From: Clostridia bacterium
Lineage (GTDB): Bacteria > Bacillota_A > Clostridia > Oscillospirales > Acutalibacteraceae
NCBI GenBank assembly: GCA_017456015.1
Contig: JAFTLL010000004.1
Location: forward strand, 62,001 to 126,000
Length of the DNA stretch: 64,000 nucleotides
Reading direction: 5' to 3'
Made by a program: the position numbers and the translations under genes. The notes beneath the pieces are model-generated. The model saw only the letters and a list, made by a program, of their open reading frames with translations, did no database searches and was not told where the DNA came from. Shown here in pieces: positions 54,901 to 64,000 of this stretch (position 1 is the first letter of the stretch; each line of letters starts with the position of its first letter).

Positions 54901-55476
54901 TTAATCGATAAATTGAATCCCGTCTTCCGGGCTCATAGAGGCGATGCGTGCCAAGGATTCCACACGAACCCCCATGCCGCGAATCAAGTCGCCGCCCGGC
55001 TGAAAGGCCTTTTCAACCACAATACCGGCACCGACCAAGGTTGCACCTGCGTTACGAATCAAAGAAATCAGTCCCTGCAAGGCGCTGCCCATGGCCAGAA
55101 AATCGTCAATCACCAGCACCCTATCCTCCGGTTTTAAAAATTCTTTCGATACGATAATATCATAATGCCGTTTGTGGGTAAAAGATTCAACCGATGAACG
55201 GTAGACATCGGAAGATATGTTAATGGACTGGCTTTTTTTCGCGAATACGACCGGAACATTGAAAAACTGCGCTGTAAGGCAGGCAATGCCAATCCCCGAA
55301 GCCTCAATGGTTAGAATTTTGGTTACGCCGTTGTTTTCATACAGGCGTTTGAATTCCTTGCCCACTTCGCACATAAAGGCCACATCGATTTGGTGGTTTA
55401 CAAAACTGTCGACCTTTAATACGCCGCCTTCAAAAATTTTACCGCATTCCCTGATTTTTTCTTCGAGTAACTTCAT
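54901..55476 (-). CDS. xpt: Xanthine phosphoribosyltransferase
   Basis: Salvages xanthine to XMP using PRPP. The 191-residue protein starts MKLLEEKIRECGKIFEGGVL, the typical Xpt start, and has the PRPP-binding loop VLVIDDFLAMGSALQGL (about 122-138). The ATG at 55476 fits the family length; upstream in-frame codons have no ribosome binding site. In Bacillus a guanine riboswitch precedes xpt; I see none in the 166 nt upstream here. The purine sensor in this window is instead at the bmpA transporter. Confidence 0.93.
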   Translation of the reverse strand: MKLLEEKIRECGKIFEGGVLKVDSFVNHQIDVAFMCEVGKEFKRLYENNGVTKILTIEASGIGIACLTAQFFNVPVVFAKKSQSINISSDVYRSSVESFTHKRHYDIIVSKEFLKPEDRVLVIDDFLAMGSALQGLISLIRNAGATLVGAGIVVEKAFQPGGDLIRGMGVRVESLARIASMSPEDGIQFID

Positions 55477-55598
55477 TGTTTTGACACCCTTTCCCCAAAC
55501 TGCAAAACAAAAGCTTGTTTTACACCCTTTTATATAGTTTAATACATTGCAAGACAAAACTCAACACAAATTTGATAATTCGATGCCAGTATCGATTT

Positions 55599-55633
55599 AA
55601 AAAATTGCCCGCGTGCTTTAAAGCACACGGGCA
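55599..55633 (-). terminator. Terminator of nifJ
   Basis: Minus-strand GCCCGTGTGCTT/AAGCACGCGGGC (55633-55606), followed by AATTTTTT. It lies 10 nt after the nifJ stop and ahead of the xpt upstream region. Confidence 0.9.
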
Positions 55634-55642
55634 AGCGTTATA

Positions 55643-58600
55643 TTAGTCTTGCTTTACTGCGTAAAGGTCAACCAGTTTTTCGAGGTGCTTTCTCTGCTCT
55701 ACCGCATTCTCAGCCGCCTTATCAAAGAGCGCTTCGGCTCTTTCGGGGAAGGAGCGGGTCAAGGAAGAATAGCGTGCCTCACCGAGGATGAATTCCTTAT
55801 AATCGGCCGAAGCAGGCTTGCTGTCAATGGTCAGCGGGTTCTTGCCGGCTTCTTTCAGTGCCGGATTGAAGCGGAACATATTCCAATAACCGCAATCCAC
55901 AGCCTTCTTCATTTCCTTCTGGCAGTTTACCATACCGCCCTTGATGCTGTGCATCTCACAGGGAGAGTAACAAATAATCAAGGAAGGACCGTTATAAGCC
56001 TCTGCCTCCTGAATGGCTTTAAGGGTCTGGTTCATGTCAGCACCCATGGCAATCTGTGCAACGTAGATATAGCCGTAAGACATGGCGATTTCGGCAAGGC
56101 TCTTCTTGGCAATCGCTTTACCGGCCGCTGCGAACTGGGCAACCTGACCGATTTGCGAAGCCTTGGAGGCCTGACCGCCGGTGTTGGAGTAAACCTCGGT
56201 ATCGAACACCATAATGTTTACATCGTTGCCGGAAGCAAGAACATGGTCAACACCGCCGAAGCCGATGTCGTATGCCCAACCGTCACCACCGAAAATCCAA
56301 ACCGATTTCTTGGACAGGTATTCTCTATCTTTGTAAATGCTTGCACAGTGGTCGCATTTATCGGCTACTTTTGCAAGCTCGGCAACCAATACATCGGTTG
56401 CAGCGCCGTTGAGTTTGCCGTCTTCTACGGTATCGAGGTACTGTTTTGCAGCCGCTTTCAGTTCCTCGCTTGCTTTATCTGCGGTAAGGATTTCCTCAAC
56501 CTGCGCAATCAGGCGATTGCGGATTGCCTTTTGACCGAGGTACATACCCAAGCCGTGCTCCGCATTGTCCTCAAACAGGGAGTTGGCCCATGCAGGTCCA
56601 TGACCCTTTTCGTTTGTGGTATACGGAGAGGTTGCGGCCGGGCCGCCCCAGATGGAAGAACAGCCGGTGGCGTTGGAGATATACATTCTGTCGCCGAAGA
56701 GCTGGGTAACCAATCTGGCATAGGCCGTCTCGGCACAACCGGCACAGGAGCCGGAGAATTCAAGCAACGGCTTTTTGTACTGCGAGCTGATAACATTCAT
56801 ATTTGCGGTGGTTTCCGGTTTTTCGGTAACCTTTTCGTTGCAATAATCGAATACCGCCTGTTGTGCTTCCTGCGATTCGCGGGGAACCATCTTCAAGGAA
56901 TTGGTCGGGCAGACGCCGACACAGACGCCGCAGCCCATACAATCCATCGGAGAAACAGCCAGCGTATAGGTGTATTCGGTTTTTACAATCGGCTTGGGTG
57001 CCTTTTTCATATTTTCGGGTGCCGCTGCAACCTCGTCAGCATTCAAAGCGTAGGGACGGATGGTAGCGTGCGGACAAACGAAGGAGCATTTGTTACATTT
57101 TGCACAGGTATCGGCATTCCATTCGGGAACCATAACGGCAACACCGCGTTTTTCATAAGCCGAAGCGCCCTGCTCAAAGGTACCGTCTGCATAATCAACG
57201 AATGCAGATACCGGCAGGCTGTCGCCATCCATTTTGGCAACCGGATGCATAACGGTGTTAACCATTTTAACCAGTTTGGCCTGGCCGTTTTCGGCACCGG
57301 CAGCAGCCGTATCCTTTGCATCAGCCCAATCGGCCGGAACATCAATCTTAACGAAAGCATTGGCACCAGCATCGATGGCCTTATGGTTCATGTCTACAAT
57401 ATCCTGACCCTTTTTAGAGTAGGATTTTGTAGCCGCTTCTTTCATATAACGGATGGCTTCATCAGCAGGCATTACATTTGCCAGCGCGAAAAAGGCCGAT
57501 TGCAGCAAGGTGTTGGTGCGTTTGCCCATACCGATTTTTGCAGCCAAATCAATCGCATTTACGGTATACAACTGAATGTTGTTTTTTGCAATATAGCGTT
57601 TGGCCTCTGCCGGCATATGTGCATTCAATTCCTCTGCTGTCCACTGGCAGTTGATGAGGAATACGCCGCCCGGTTTTACGTCGTTAACCATTTTATAACC
57701 TTTGGTAACATAAGAGGGGTTATGGCAGGCAACAAAGTCGGCTTTGTTGATATAGTAAGGGCTCTTAATGGGCTTGTCGCCGAAACGCAGATGCGAAACG
57801 GTGATACCGCCGGTCTTTTTCGAGTCATACTGGAAGTAAGCTTGTACATATTTGTCGGTATGGTCGCCGATAATTTTAATTGAGTTCTTGTTTGCACCTA
57901 CGGTACCGTCACCGCCCAGACCCCAGAATTTACATTCGATGGTGCCTTCTGCTGCGGTGTTGGGAGAAACCTTCTCCTCCAAGGAAAGATGGGTAACATC
58001 GTCCTTGATACCGATAGTGAATTGCGATTTGGGCGCATCCTTATCCAATTCTTCGTATACGGCGAAGATGCTGGACGGCGGTGTGTCCTTCGAGCCAAGG
58101 CCGTAGCGGCCGCCGATAACGGTAGCCTGTCTGCCCATTGCGGCCAGAGCGCCGACAACATCCATGTACAGCGGCTCACCCAGCGCGCCGGGTTCTTTTG
58201 TTCTGTCCAGAACGGCAATTTTCTTTACGGTTTCCGGAATGGCCTCAACCAGCTTTTCGGCAGAGAAAGGACGGTACAGGCGAACCTTTACCAGACCAAC
58301 CTTCTGACCGGCTGCATTCAAATAGTCAATAACCTCTTCGGTTACATCGCAAACCGAGCCCATTGCAATGATGATTTTTTCTGCATCGGGCGCGCCGTAG
58401 TAGTTGAACAGTTTATAATCTGTTCCCAGTTTCTCGTTGACCTTGTCCATATACTTTTCAACGATTGCGGGAACGGCTTCGTAATACTTATTGCAAGCCT
58501 CACGGTGCTGGAAGAAAATATCTCCGTTTTCATGCGAACCACGCATGACCGGATGCTCCGGATTCAAAGCGCGTTTACGGAAGGCCGCAACCGAATCCAT

Positions 58601-59188
58601 ATCGCACATTTCTTTCAGGTCTTCGTAATCCCAGATGGCGATTTTCTGAATTTCATGCGAGGTACGGAAGCCGTCGAAGAAGTTGATGAAAGGTACACGG
58701 CTTTCGATGGTTGCCAGATGGGCAACCGCACCGAGGTCCATAACCTCCTGCGGATTGGTTTCAGCCAACATGGCAAAACCGGTTTGACGGCAGGCGTAAA
58801 CGTCCGAATGGTCACCGAAAATGTTCAGCGCATGGGACGCAACACAGCGTGCAGAAACATGGAACACGCAGGGCAACAGCTCACCTGCAATCTTATACAT
58901 ATTCGGAATCATGAGCAACAAGCCCTGAGAAGCGGTGTAGGTGGTGGTCAGCGCACCGGCATTCAAAGAGCCGTGTACGGTACCGGCGGCACCGGCCTCA
59001 GACTGCATTTCTACTACATTTACGGTTGTACCGAAAATGTTTTTCTGCCCCACAGCCGACCATTGGTCAACATAATCTGCCATCGGGCTGGACGGTGTAA
59101 TCGGATAAATACCTGCCACTTCGGTGAAGGCATACGACACATGCGCGGCCGCATTGTTACCGTCCATTGTTTTCATTTTTCTTGCCAT
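55643..59188 (-). CDS. nifJ: Pyruvate:ferredoxin (flavodoxin) oxidoreductase
   Basis: The main anaerobic route from pyruvate to acetyl-CoA, CO2 and reduced ferredoxin. The 1181-residue single-chain enzyme has domain I with the substrate site TEVAGIYPITPSSPMADYVD, the domain V ferredoxin-like region with two 4Fe-4S motifs (CAKCNKCSFVCPHA and CMGCGVCVGVCPTN, residues about 690-760), and the C-terminal TPP-binding domain with GDGWAYDIGFGG and SNTGGQASK. The third cluster uses cysteines in SGSCAGCAETAY and CDHC. It forms a single-gene unit. It marks the organism as an anaerobe. Confidence 0.97.
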   Translation of the reverse strand: MARKMKTMDGNNAAAHVSYAFTEVAGIYPITPSSPMADYVDQWSAVGQKNIFGTTVNVVEMQSEAGAAGTVHGSLNAGALTTTYTASQGLLLMIPNMYKIAGELLPCVFHVSARCVASHALNIFGDHSDVYACRQTGFAMLAETNPQEVMDLGAVAHLATIESRVPFINFFDGFRTSHEIQKIAIWDYEDLKEMCDMDSVAAFRKRALNPEHPVMRGSHENGDIFFQHREACNKYYEAVPAIVEKYMDKVNEKLGTDYKLFNYYGAPDAEKIIIAMGSVCDVTEEVIDYLNAAGQKVGLVKVRLYRPFSAEKLVEAIPETVKKIAVLDRTKEPGALGEPLYMDVVGALAAMGRQATVIGGRYGLGSKDTPPSSIFAVYEELDKDAPKSQFTIGIKDDVTHLSLEEKVSPNTAAEGTIECKFWGLGGDGTVGANKNSIKIIGDHTDKYVQAYFQYDSKKTGGITVSHLRFGDKPIKSPYYINKADFVACHNPSYVTKGYKMVNDVKPGGVFLINCQWTAEELNAHMPAEAKRYIAKNNIQLYTVNAIDLAAKIGMGKRTNTLLQSAFFALANVMPADEAIRYMKEAATKSYSKKGQDIVDMNHKAIDAGANAFVKIDVPADWADAKDTAAAGAENGQAKLVKMVNTVMHPVAKMDGDSLPVSAFVDYADGTFEQGASAYEKRGVAVMVPEWNADTCAKCNKCSFVCPHATIRPYALNADEVAAAPENMKKAPKPIVKTEYTYTLAVSPMDCMGCGVCVGVCPTNSLKMVPRESQEAQQAVFDYCNEKVTEKPETTANMNVISSQYKKPLLEFSGSCAGCAETAYARLVTQLFGDRMYISNATGCSSIWGGPAATSPYTTNEKGHGPAWANSLFEDNAEHGLGMYLGQKAIRNRLIAQVEEILTADKASEELKAAAKQYLDTVEDGKLNGAATDVLVAELAKVADKCDHCASIYKDREYLSKKSVWIFGGDGWAYDIGFGGVDHVLASGNDVNIMVFDTEVYSNTGGQASKASQIGQVAQFAAAGKAIAKKSLAEIAMSYGYIYVAQIAMGADMNQTLKAIQEAEAYNGPSLIICYSPCEMHSIKGGMVNCQKEMKKAVDCGYWNMFRFNPALKEAGKNPLTIDSKPASADYKEFILGEARYSSLTRSFPERAEALFDKAAENAVEQRKHLEKLVDLYAVKQD

Positions 59189-59348
59189 GAAAACTTAACT
59201 CCTTTCAATTTATACATAATATATGGATGTATATTTACATTCTTTTAAAGTGTAACACCAAATTCTATTAAAGTAAATAGTTTTTTCGAAATTTCCAAAA
59301 AAAATGCGCTTTTTACTTCAAGATAAACCGCCGTCAAAATGAAAAACA

Positions 59349-59376
59349 TTGACTTTGATTGATTTTATAGTATAAT
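59349..59376 (+). promoter_or_regulatory. Promoter of the CNNM/CorC family gene
   Basis: TTGACT (59349-59354), 16 nt, TATAAT (59371-59376), 41 nt before the ATG. The divergent nifJ promoter is less clear; TTTACT-17-TACACT on the minus strand near 59270-59240 is a weak candidate. Confidence 0.75.
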
Positions 59377-59416
59377 AGAATAAAATTATTTTTCTTTTTT
59401 AAAGGAGTCGTGACAA

Positions 59417-60763
59417 ATGGACGATCCCGCTGGGATAATTTTAGACGTCGTTGTTTTACTGGTACTGATTTTAATTAACGCATTTTTCGCCATGAGCGAA
59501 ATTGCCATCATAACCTTGAATGACAATAAAATGCGCAAAATGGCAGAGGAAGGGCATAAAGGCGCCGCCAAGGTGCTGAAACTGACCGAGGACTCTTCCC
59601 GGTTTTTATCGACAATTCAAATCGGTGTTACTCTGGCCGGCTTTTTGGCATCGGCCGCCGCATCGGAAAATTTTGCCGGGCCGCTCAGCCGCCTGCTGGC
59701 CGACTGGTTAAACATTACAAGTCAAGCCGGATTGAATACCCTGTCGGTGATTTCCATGGTGCTGGTCACCTTAATCACCTCCTACTTTTCGCTGGTATTG
59801 GGCGAGCTTGCCCCCAAACGCATTGCCATGCAACGCAGCGAATCCATTTCCTTTAAAGTGGTTGGCGTTTTGCTCTTCATCAAGAGCTGCTTCGCACCCT
59901 TTGTCAGACTGCTTTCAACTTCAACCAATGCGGTGGTTCGCATTCTCGGCTATGACCCCAACGCCTCGGAGGAAACCGTAACCGAGGAGGAAATCCGCCT
60001 GCTGGTTGACGCGGGTGAGGAAACCGGTGCCATTGAGGAAAGCGAAAAGGAAATGATTAACAACATTTTCGAGTTTGACGATATTCCGGCCTGCGATGTT
60101 ATGACCCACCGTACCGATATGGAAGCCGTAGAAATCAATGACCCGGTCGACGATATTATCGATACAGCCATTTCCCACGGTTATTCAAGAATTCCGGTTT
60201 ACGAGGAAGATTTGGATAATATTAAAGGCATTATCTATATCAAAGACCTGTTAAAATTCATCGGAAAGCCCATTCCGAAAACTTTAAAAATATCCACCTT
60301 GATGCGCGAAGCCTATTTCGTTCCGGAATCCAAGCGTTGCAGCGACCTGTTTGAGGAAATGACCGAAAAGCGTCTACAAATGGTGATTGTCGCCGATGAA
60401 TACGGCGGTGTTGCAGGTCTGGTAACCATGGAGGATTTGCTGGAATCGATTGTCGGTAGTATGCAGGACGAATACGACAACGAAGACCAAGAGGTAGAGC
60501 AGGTCAACGAAACCACCTTTACCATTGACGGTGTTACCGATATCGAAGAGGTTAACGATTTGTTGGACATTCAACTGCCCGACGGTGAATACGATACCAT
60601 CGGCGGATTTATCATGAGTGAAATCGGCCGCATTCCCTCACCCGACGAAACCGTAACGGTCGAGGCCAAGGGCTTTCGCTTTACCGTGACCGAAATGGAT
60701 GAGCGCCGCATTGAGCGCATCCGTGCCGAGCGAATGGAACCGCCGGAAGAACAAAAAGAATAA
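59417..60763 (+). CDS. CNNM/CorC-family (hemolysin-like) membrane protein with CBS domains
   Basis: A 448-residue protein of the family that exports or regulates magnesium and cobalt. Order: DUF21 transmembrane domain (about 1-190, with LILINAFFAMSEIAIITLND and VLGELAPKRIAMQRSE), a CBS pair (about 210-335, IPVYEEDLDNIKGIIYIKDLL and VADEYGGVAGLVTMEDLLE) and the C-terminal CorC_HlyC domain (about 350-440, DGVTDIEEVNDLLDIQLPDG). The old name hemolysin is misleading. It is a single gene with its own promoter and terminator. Confidence 0.93.
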   Translation: MDDPAGIILDVVVLLVLILINAFFAMSEIAIITLNDNKMRKMAEEGHKGAAKVLKLTEDSSRFLSTIQIGVTLAGFLASAAASENFAGPLSRLLADWLNITSQAGLNTLSVISMVLVTLITSYFSLVLGELAPKRIAMQRSESISFKVVGVLLFIKSCFAPFVRLLSTSTNAVVRILGYDPNASEETVTEEEIRLLVDAGEETGAIEESEKEMINNIFEFDDIPACDVMTHRTDMEAVEINDPVDDIIDTAISHGYSRIPVYEEDLDNIKGIIYIKDLLKFIGKPIPKTLKISTLMREAYFVPESKRCSDLFEEMTEKRLQMVIVADEYGGVAGLVTMEDLLESIVGSMQDEYDNEDQEVEQVNETTFTIDGVTDIEEVNDLLDIQLPDGEYDTIGGFIMSEIGRIPSPDETVTVEAKGFRFTVTEMDERRIERIRAERMEPPEEQKE

Positions 60764-60785
60764 GACAAACAAAAATGTATTTTTT

Positions 60786-60814
60786 AGGCTCTGTTTTATC
60801 AGAGCCTTTTTTAA
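60786..60814 (+). terminator. Terminator after the CNNM/CorC gene
   Basis: AGGCTCTG, 6-nt loop TTTTAT, CAGAGCCT, then TTTTTT (60786-60812). Confidence 0.9.
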
Positions 60815-60817
60815 TGC

Positions 60818-60846
60818 TTGACAAATGATTTTGGTTGTGCTATATT
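60818..60846 (+). promoter_or_regulatory. Promoter and possible operator of the GntR-ABC operon
   Basis: TTGACA (60818-60823), 17 nt, TATATT (60841-60846). Directly downstream, AGTAC occurs twice (near 60857 and 60866) around a GTAC-rich stretch, a plausible operator for the GntR regulator encoded 30 nt later. The operator is a guess. Confidence 0.7.
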
Positions 60847-60891
60847 ACAAGTGTATTAGTACGAATAGTACAGTTGATAGGAGGTGCCTTT

Positions 60892-61275
60892 ATGTTTACG
60901 ATTGACCCGCAAAGCCGGCAACCGGTCTACGAACAGATTGTCTCGCAAGCCGAAGAGTTTATTCTTCGCGGCATACTGTCCGCCGGTGCGCAAATGCCCA
61001 GCGTGAGGGGTCTTTCCATCTCCCTGTGCGCCAACCCGAACACCATACAAAAGGCCTATTCGGAGTTGGATAGCCGCGGCTTGATTTTTTCTGTGCCCGG
61101 CAAGGGATGCTTCGTGAGCGAGAACGCCAGGGAAAAGGTCTGCCGTGCCCGGCAGGGACGGTTAGGTGAACTTAAAAAATTATTGGAAGAGCTACGGTTG
61201 GCCGAAACGGCCAAGGAAGACATTATGAACATTTTGAACCAAGTGTACGGAGGTGTCAAAAATGATAAAAACTGA
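60892..61275 (+). CDS. GntR-family transcriptional regulator, YtrA subfamily
   Basis: A 127-residue regulator with an N-terminal winged helix-turn-helix (RQPVYEQIVSQAEEFIL, then the recognition helix PSVRGLSISLCANPNTIQK), and a short C-terminal helical part of about 50 residues. The short tail is the mark of YtrA-type GntR proteins, which pair with ABC transporter genes. I start at ATG 60892, after AGGAGGT; earlier in-frame starts fall in the promoter. It probably represses its own operon. The effector is unknown. Confidence 0.92.
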   Translation: MFTIDPQSRQPVYEQIVSQAEEFILRGILSAGAQMPSVRGLSISLCANPNTIQKAYSELDSRGLIFSVPGKGCFVSENAREKVCRARQGRLGELKKLLEELRLAETAKEDIMNILNQVYGGVKNDKN

Positions 61276-62167
61276 AAATATTGTAAAGCGCTTTGGTGAT
61301 TTCACAGCGCTTGACCATGTAAGCTGTACCATTCCCGACGGTTGTATCTACGGTATGGTTGGCTCAAACGGTGCGGGTAAATCCACCTTTTTGCGCCTAA
61401 TCACCGGTGTATACCGGCTCGACGGCGGCAAAATTGAAATCGACGGGCAGCCCAATTATGAGAATCCATCTGTAAAGTCCCAGATGATGTATGTCCCGGA
61501 TGAGCTGTTTTTCTTAAACAGTAGCAGCATGGACCGCATGGCAAAGCTGTACCAAGCGGTCTACCCCAACTTTGACCACAACCGCTATCTTGAACTTTCC
61601 AAACGGTTTGGCTTGGATACAAAGAAAAATTTAAACACCTTTTCAAAAGGTATGAAGCGGCAAGCGGCCGCCATTCTGGCCCTTGCAACCCGCCCGAAAT
61701 ATATGTTCTTTGACGAAACCTTTGACGGGCTGGACCCGATTATGCGAAACCTTGTAAAGAGCATTATCTGCGAGGATGTGCTTGACCACAAGGCCACCGC
61801 AATCATCACCTCGCATTCCCTGCGCGAATTGGAGGACACCTGCGACCAGCTGGCGCTGCTGCACAAGGGTGGACTGGTCTTTGAAAGTGATGTTGAAAAT
61901 TTAAAAACCGCACTCTTCAAAGTGCAGATTGCCTTTAACAATGAATTTAACAGAAATATCTTTGACGGCTATGAGCTGCTGAAATTTTCAAAGCACGGCT
62001 CGGTTGCCAATGCCATCATCCGCGGCGACCGACAGGAATGTGTCCGCCGTCTTTCCTGGTTAAACCCTGTGCTTTTAGAGGTTTTACCCCTTTCCTTAGA
62101 AGAGGTCTTTACCTACGAAATGGAAGCCTTGGGCTATGTTTTTGATGTGAAGGAGGAGCAGGCATGA
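61262..62167 (+). CDS. ABC transporter ATP-binding protein (YtrB-like)
   Basis: A 301-residue ATPase. Walker A is GSNGAGKSTFL (about residues 38-48), the signature segment is TFSKGMKRQAAAILALA and Walker B is YMFFDETFDGLDP. The C-terminal part (about 215-300) is an extra domain of unknown role. It starts at ATG 61262, inside the end of the GntR gene, eight bases after GGAGG. With the regulator and the membrane protein it forms a three-gene unit of the type that exports or senses wall-active compounds in Bacillus. Confidence 0.93.
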   Translation: MIKTENIVKRFGDFTALDHVSCTIPDGCIYGMVGSNGAGKSTFLRLITGVYRLDGGKIEIDGQPNYENPSVKSQMMYVPDELFFLNSSSMDRMAKLYQAVYPNFDHNRYLELSKRFGLDTKKNLNTFSKGMKRQAAAILALATRPKYMFFDETFDGLDPIMRNLVKSIICEDVLDHKATAIITSHSLRELEDTCDQLALLHKGGLVFESDVENLKTALFKVQIAFNNEFNRNIFDGYELLKFSKHGSVANAIIRGDRQECVRRLSWLNPVLLEVLPLSLEEVFTYEMEALGYVFDVKEEQA

Positions 62168-64000
62168 GAAAGAGCGTTTTCAGTCCTCGCCTATTTTGGG
62201 AAAGTTTTAAGCAAATGCGTATCATCGGCATTATGTCTACCGTGATTCTTGGCGCCTTTGCCGCGATTATTCCCTTAGGCAATTATATAAGCGGCTATAA
62301 AAGCACCGAGATTGTAAACGGTGTAGTAAAAACGGTCTACAATACCACCGTGGTTACCGCACTGGAAATACAGCCCTTGATAATTCTGACCTATACGGTG
62401 ATTGCGCCTTTGTTGGTGTTGTTTGCGTTTCAGTTTTTAAACAATCGCAATTCAAGCGATTTTTACCATTCCATTCCGCAAACACGCACCTGCTTGTTTT
62501 TAAGCCGGTATGCCGCCTGCATCGCATGGATTGCGGGGATTTTGCTTTCGAGCACTGCCGTTTCTTTATTGACTACCGCGATTTTGCACAATTACTTTAC
62601 GGTAAATTACAGCACGGTCTTTACTTCACTGTTTACGGTCTTTTGTGCCAACATACTGGTTGGTTCGGCGGTGGCCATTGCCATGACCATTACCGGCACC
62701 CTTTTCAACAATGTTTTTGTCAGTGTTGCTATACTGTTTGTGCCGCGCGGTATTCTCTTTACGATTTATACACTTGTAACCGAAAGCATTCCTTTTTTAT
62801 CGAGCGGTACACTTGAAAATTTCTTGGTGTCCCCCGATATCAACCTTGCATTCGGTACACTCGCTACCCTCCTCGGCGCGGTCAACTATGAAGATATGCT
62901 CTACAATCTTGGCTCCGGTGCATATTCGCTGGTGATGGGTCTGTTGTTTGCCGCCATTGCGCTGTATGGCTTCAACCGCAGAAAAAGCGAAGTGGCCGGG
63001 AATGCAGCTGCCAGCCGCCGACTTTCGGCAGTCTACCGCATCACGCTGGCCAGCGTACTGAGCCTGCTGCCCTGCGCCTATATTTTTTCCCAGATTGTAT
63101 ATGACTACAATATCACAGGTGACACAGTCTTTTTGATCGTTGTCTATTATTTCATCGTTGTGCTGGCTTATGCCCTATACGAGCTGATTACGAGCAAAAA
63201 GCTTTCCGCCATGCTCCGTTCCCTGCCGGGGCTGTTGTATGTGGTGCTGGTTAATGTGCTGATTTTGTTCGCTCTGTTCGGCTATCGCAGCCAACTCTTG
63301 AACTTCACCCCTACGAGCAATCAAATCACCTCCATCAATATGATACAAACCGAAAGCTTATACCGCTACGGCGACAACTATGTGCTCGACCAAGCAGCCG
63401 AAATCGATATTACCGATAAAAAAGCCATACAGATTGTCAGCAACAGTCTTGCCAAGGCCACCCAAATGTTCAAGGAAGACGACTTTGCTTTTGACAAGTT
63501 TTTTTACGCCGATTCCAATCAACGCCTTTATTTCCGGCTGAACACCAAACAGCAAAGCGGCGTGCGTCAAATTGTACTCACAGCCGATGAATACGATTAT
63601 CTCATGCGGGCGCTCGAAGAAAATCAGGAATACAAGGCCCTTTTCTACAACCTGCCCCAGAAAAATGTCAGTATTGAATATTATTCCGATGCTGCGAATC
63701 ATCTTTCGCTGTCCGACGCCGAAAGAGAGGAGCTTTATGCACTGTATTTACAGGATATACAAGAAATTCCTTTTGAAGAGCAGATGGACTGCGTCTCCGG
63801 CAATGCCGAGGCGAACTGTGGTATATTTCTGATTGAATTCTCGAAAGGCTCTTCAAAATACACCTTGGAGCTGTCCGTGACCGATGCACACACTCGCGTG
63901 GCCGAATATTTAAATAACCGCATATATAAAACCCAAGCAAAAGACCGTTCTGCAATTATAGATAACCTCAAAACTATGGAGGATTTCAAATTTATTTATA
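62164..64000 (+). CDS. ABC transporter permease, YtrC/YtrD-like (partial, cut by window edge)
   Basis: The frame opens at ATG 62164 (MRKSVFSPRLFWESFKQMRI), overlapping the ATPase stop by ATGA, and remains open to the right edge, so about 612 residues are visible. The N-terminal half has about seven hydrophobic segments with a FYHSIPQTRTCLFLSRYAA loop of the kind seen in bacitracin/lantibiotic-type ABC-2 permeases of Clostridia; the second half (residues about 375 on) is a large hydrophilic domain predicted outside the membrane. The C-terminus is not visible because the window ends. Confidence 0.85.
   Translation, partial: MRKSVFSPRLFWESFKQMRIIGIMSTVILGAFAAIIPLGNYISGYKSTEIVNGVVKTVYNTTVVTALEIQPLIILTYTVIAPLLVLFAFQFLNNRNSSDFYHSIPQTRTCLFLSRYAACIAWIAGILLSSTAVSLLTTAILHNYFTVNYSTVFTSLFTVFCANILVGSAVAIAMTITGTLFNNVFVSVAILFVPRGILFTIYTLVTESIPFLSSGTLENFLVSPDINLAFGTLATLLGAVNYEDMLYNLGSGAYSLVMGLLFAAIALYGFNRRKSEVAGNAAASRRLSAVYRITLASVLSLLPCAYIFSQIVYDYNITGDTVFLIVVYYFIVVLAYALYELITSKKLSAMLRSLPGLLYVVLVNVLILFALFGYRSQLLNFTPTSNQITSINMIQTESLYRYGDNYVLDQAAEIDITDKKAIQIVSNSLAKATQMFKEDDFAFDKFFYADSNQRLYFRLNTKQQSGVRQIVLTADEYDYLMRALEENQEYKALFYNLPQKNVSIEYYSDAANHLSLSDAEREELYALYLQDIQEIPFEEQMDCVSGNAEANCGIFLIEFSKGSSKYTLELSVTDAHTRVAEYLNNRIYKTQAKDRSAIIDNLKTMEDFKFIY

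Noticed and set aside
54625..54911. Plus-strand frames over the cobalamin riboswitch
   Set aside because: The region is explained by the riboswitch on the opposite strand; translations are cysteine- and histidine-rich with no family match.
55477..55642. Search for a purine riboswitch in front of xpt
   Set aside because: No J2/3 or J3/1 consensus is visible. Only weak promoter-like sequences and the nifJ terminator are present.
55649..57883. Very long open frame (744 codons) on the plus strand opposite nifJ, and a second of 419 codons at 57989-59248
   Set aside because: Both lie wholly antisense to a complete, well-conserved enzyme gene. The product sequences have no recognisable domain and come from the codon bias of nifJ.

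Overview
The window is chromosomal DNA from an anaerobic, low- to mid-GC Firmicute, most likely a gut-type Clostridia (Oscillospirales-like). The clues are the Firmicutes order of the S10-spc cluster, zinc-type S14, a CIRCE-controlled groESL, a T-box on pheST, IreB, pyruvate:ferredoxin oxidoreductase and the YfmF/YfmH peptidase pair. No genus is assigned. Almost every gene has a housekeeping identity. No phage, insertion sequence, CRISPR array, tRNA or rRNA gene was seen.

Layout. 1-10340 (minus): 21 ribosomal protein genes, rpsJ to rplO, then secY, which runs off the left edge; a structured leader lies upstream of rpsJ. 10742-12831 (minus): proS and a Ser/Asp-rich membrane protein. 12964-18627 (minus): dgt-ung, then a two-component system and a membrane-anchored HtrA protease whose promoter carries PhoP-like repeats. 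18794-26239 (plus): YfmF/YfmH peptidases, lgt with an unusual acidic tail, folD, a membrane protein and groSL. 26304-30617 (minus): a cytidylate kinase-like protein, an AEC transporter, a U32 protein, an unknown small protein and ireB. 30690-36516 (minus): pheST with T-box leader, a YnbB-type PLP enzyme and a GNAT. 36611-41576 (minus): a nucleoside BMP/NupOPQ importer behind a variant guanine riboswitch with its own terminator. 41907-43650 (minus): ksgA and a VanY-type peptidase. 43817-44971 (plus): an AI-2E family permease. 45025-52291 (minus): polA, a protein-phosphatase/RimI fusion, tsaD, glycosyltransferase, GtrA and malQ. 52388-53589 (plus): dus and a 60-residue protein. 53624-55476 (minus): xpt, then a cobalamin riboswitch controlling a DUF4430 lipoprotein and an ECF S component. 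55643-59188 (minus): nifJ. 59417-64000 (plus): a CNNM/CorC protein, then a GntR regulator, ABC ATPase and permease cut by the right edge.

How the genes fit together. The window covers core translation (ribosomal proteins, ProS, PheST, TsaD, RimI, KsgA, Dus), DNA maintenance (PolA, Ung, Dgt), protein quality control (GroESL, HtrA, M16 peptidases) and nutrient uptake under RNA control. The parts I find most novel are the B12-riboswitch lipoprotein/ECF pair (a candidate Gram-positive corrinoid capture system), the variant guanine riboswitch, the phosphatase-RimI fusion, the loop-to-downstream complementarity in the rpsJ leader, and the VDEV-repeat tail of Lgt.
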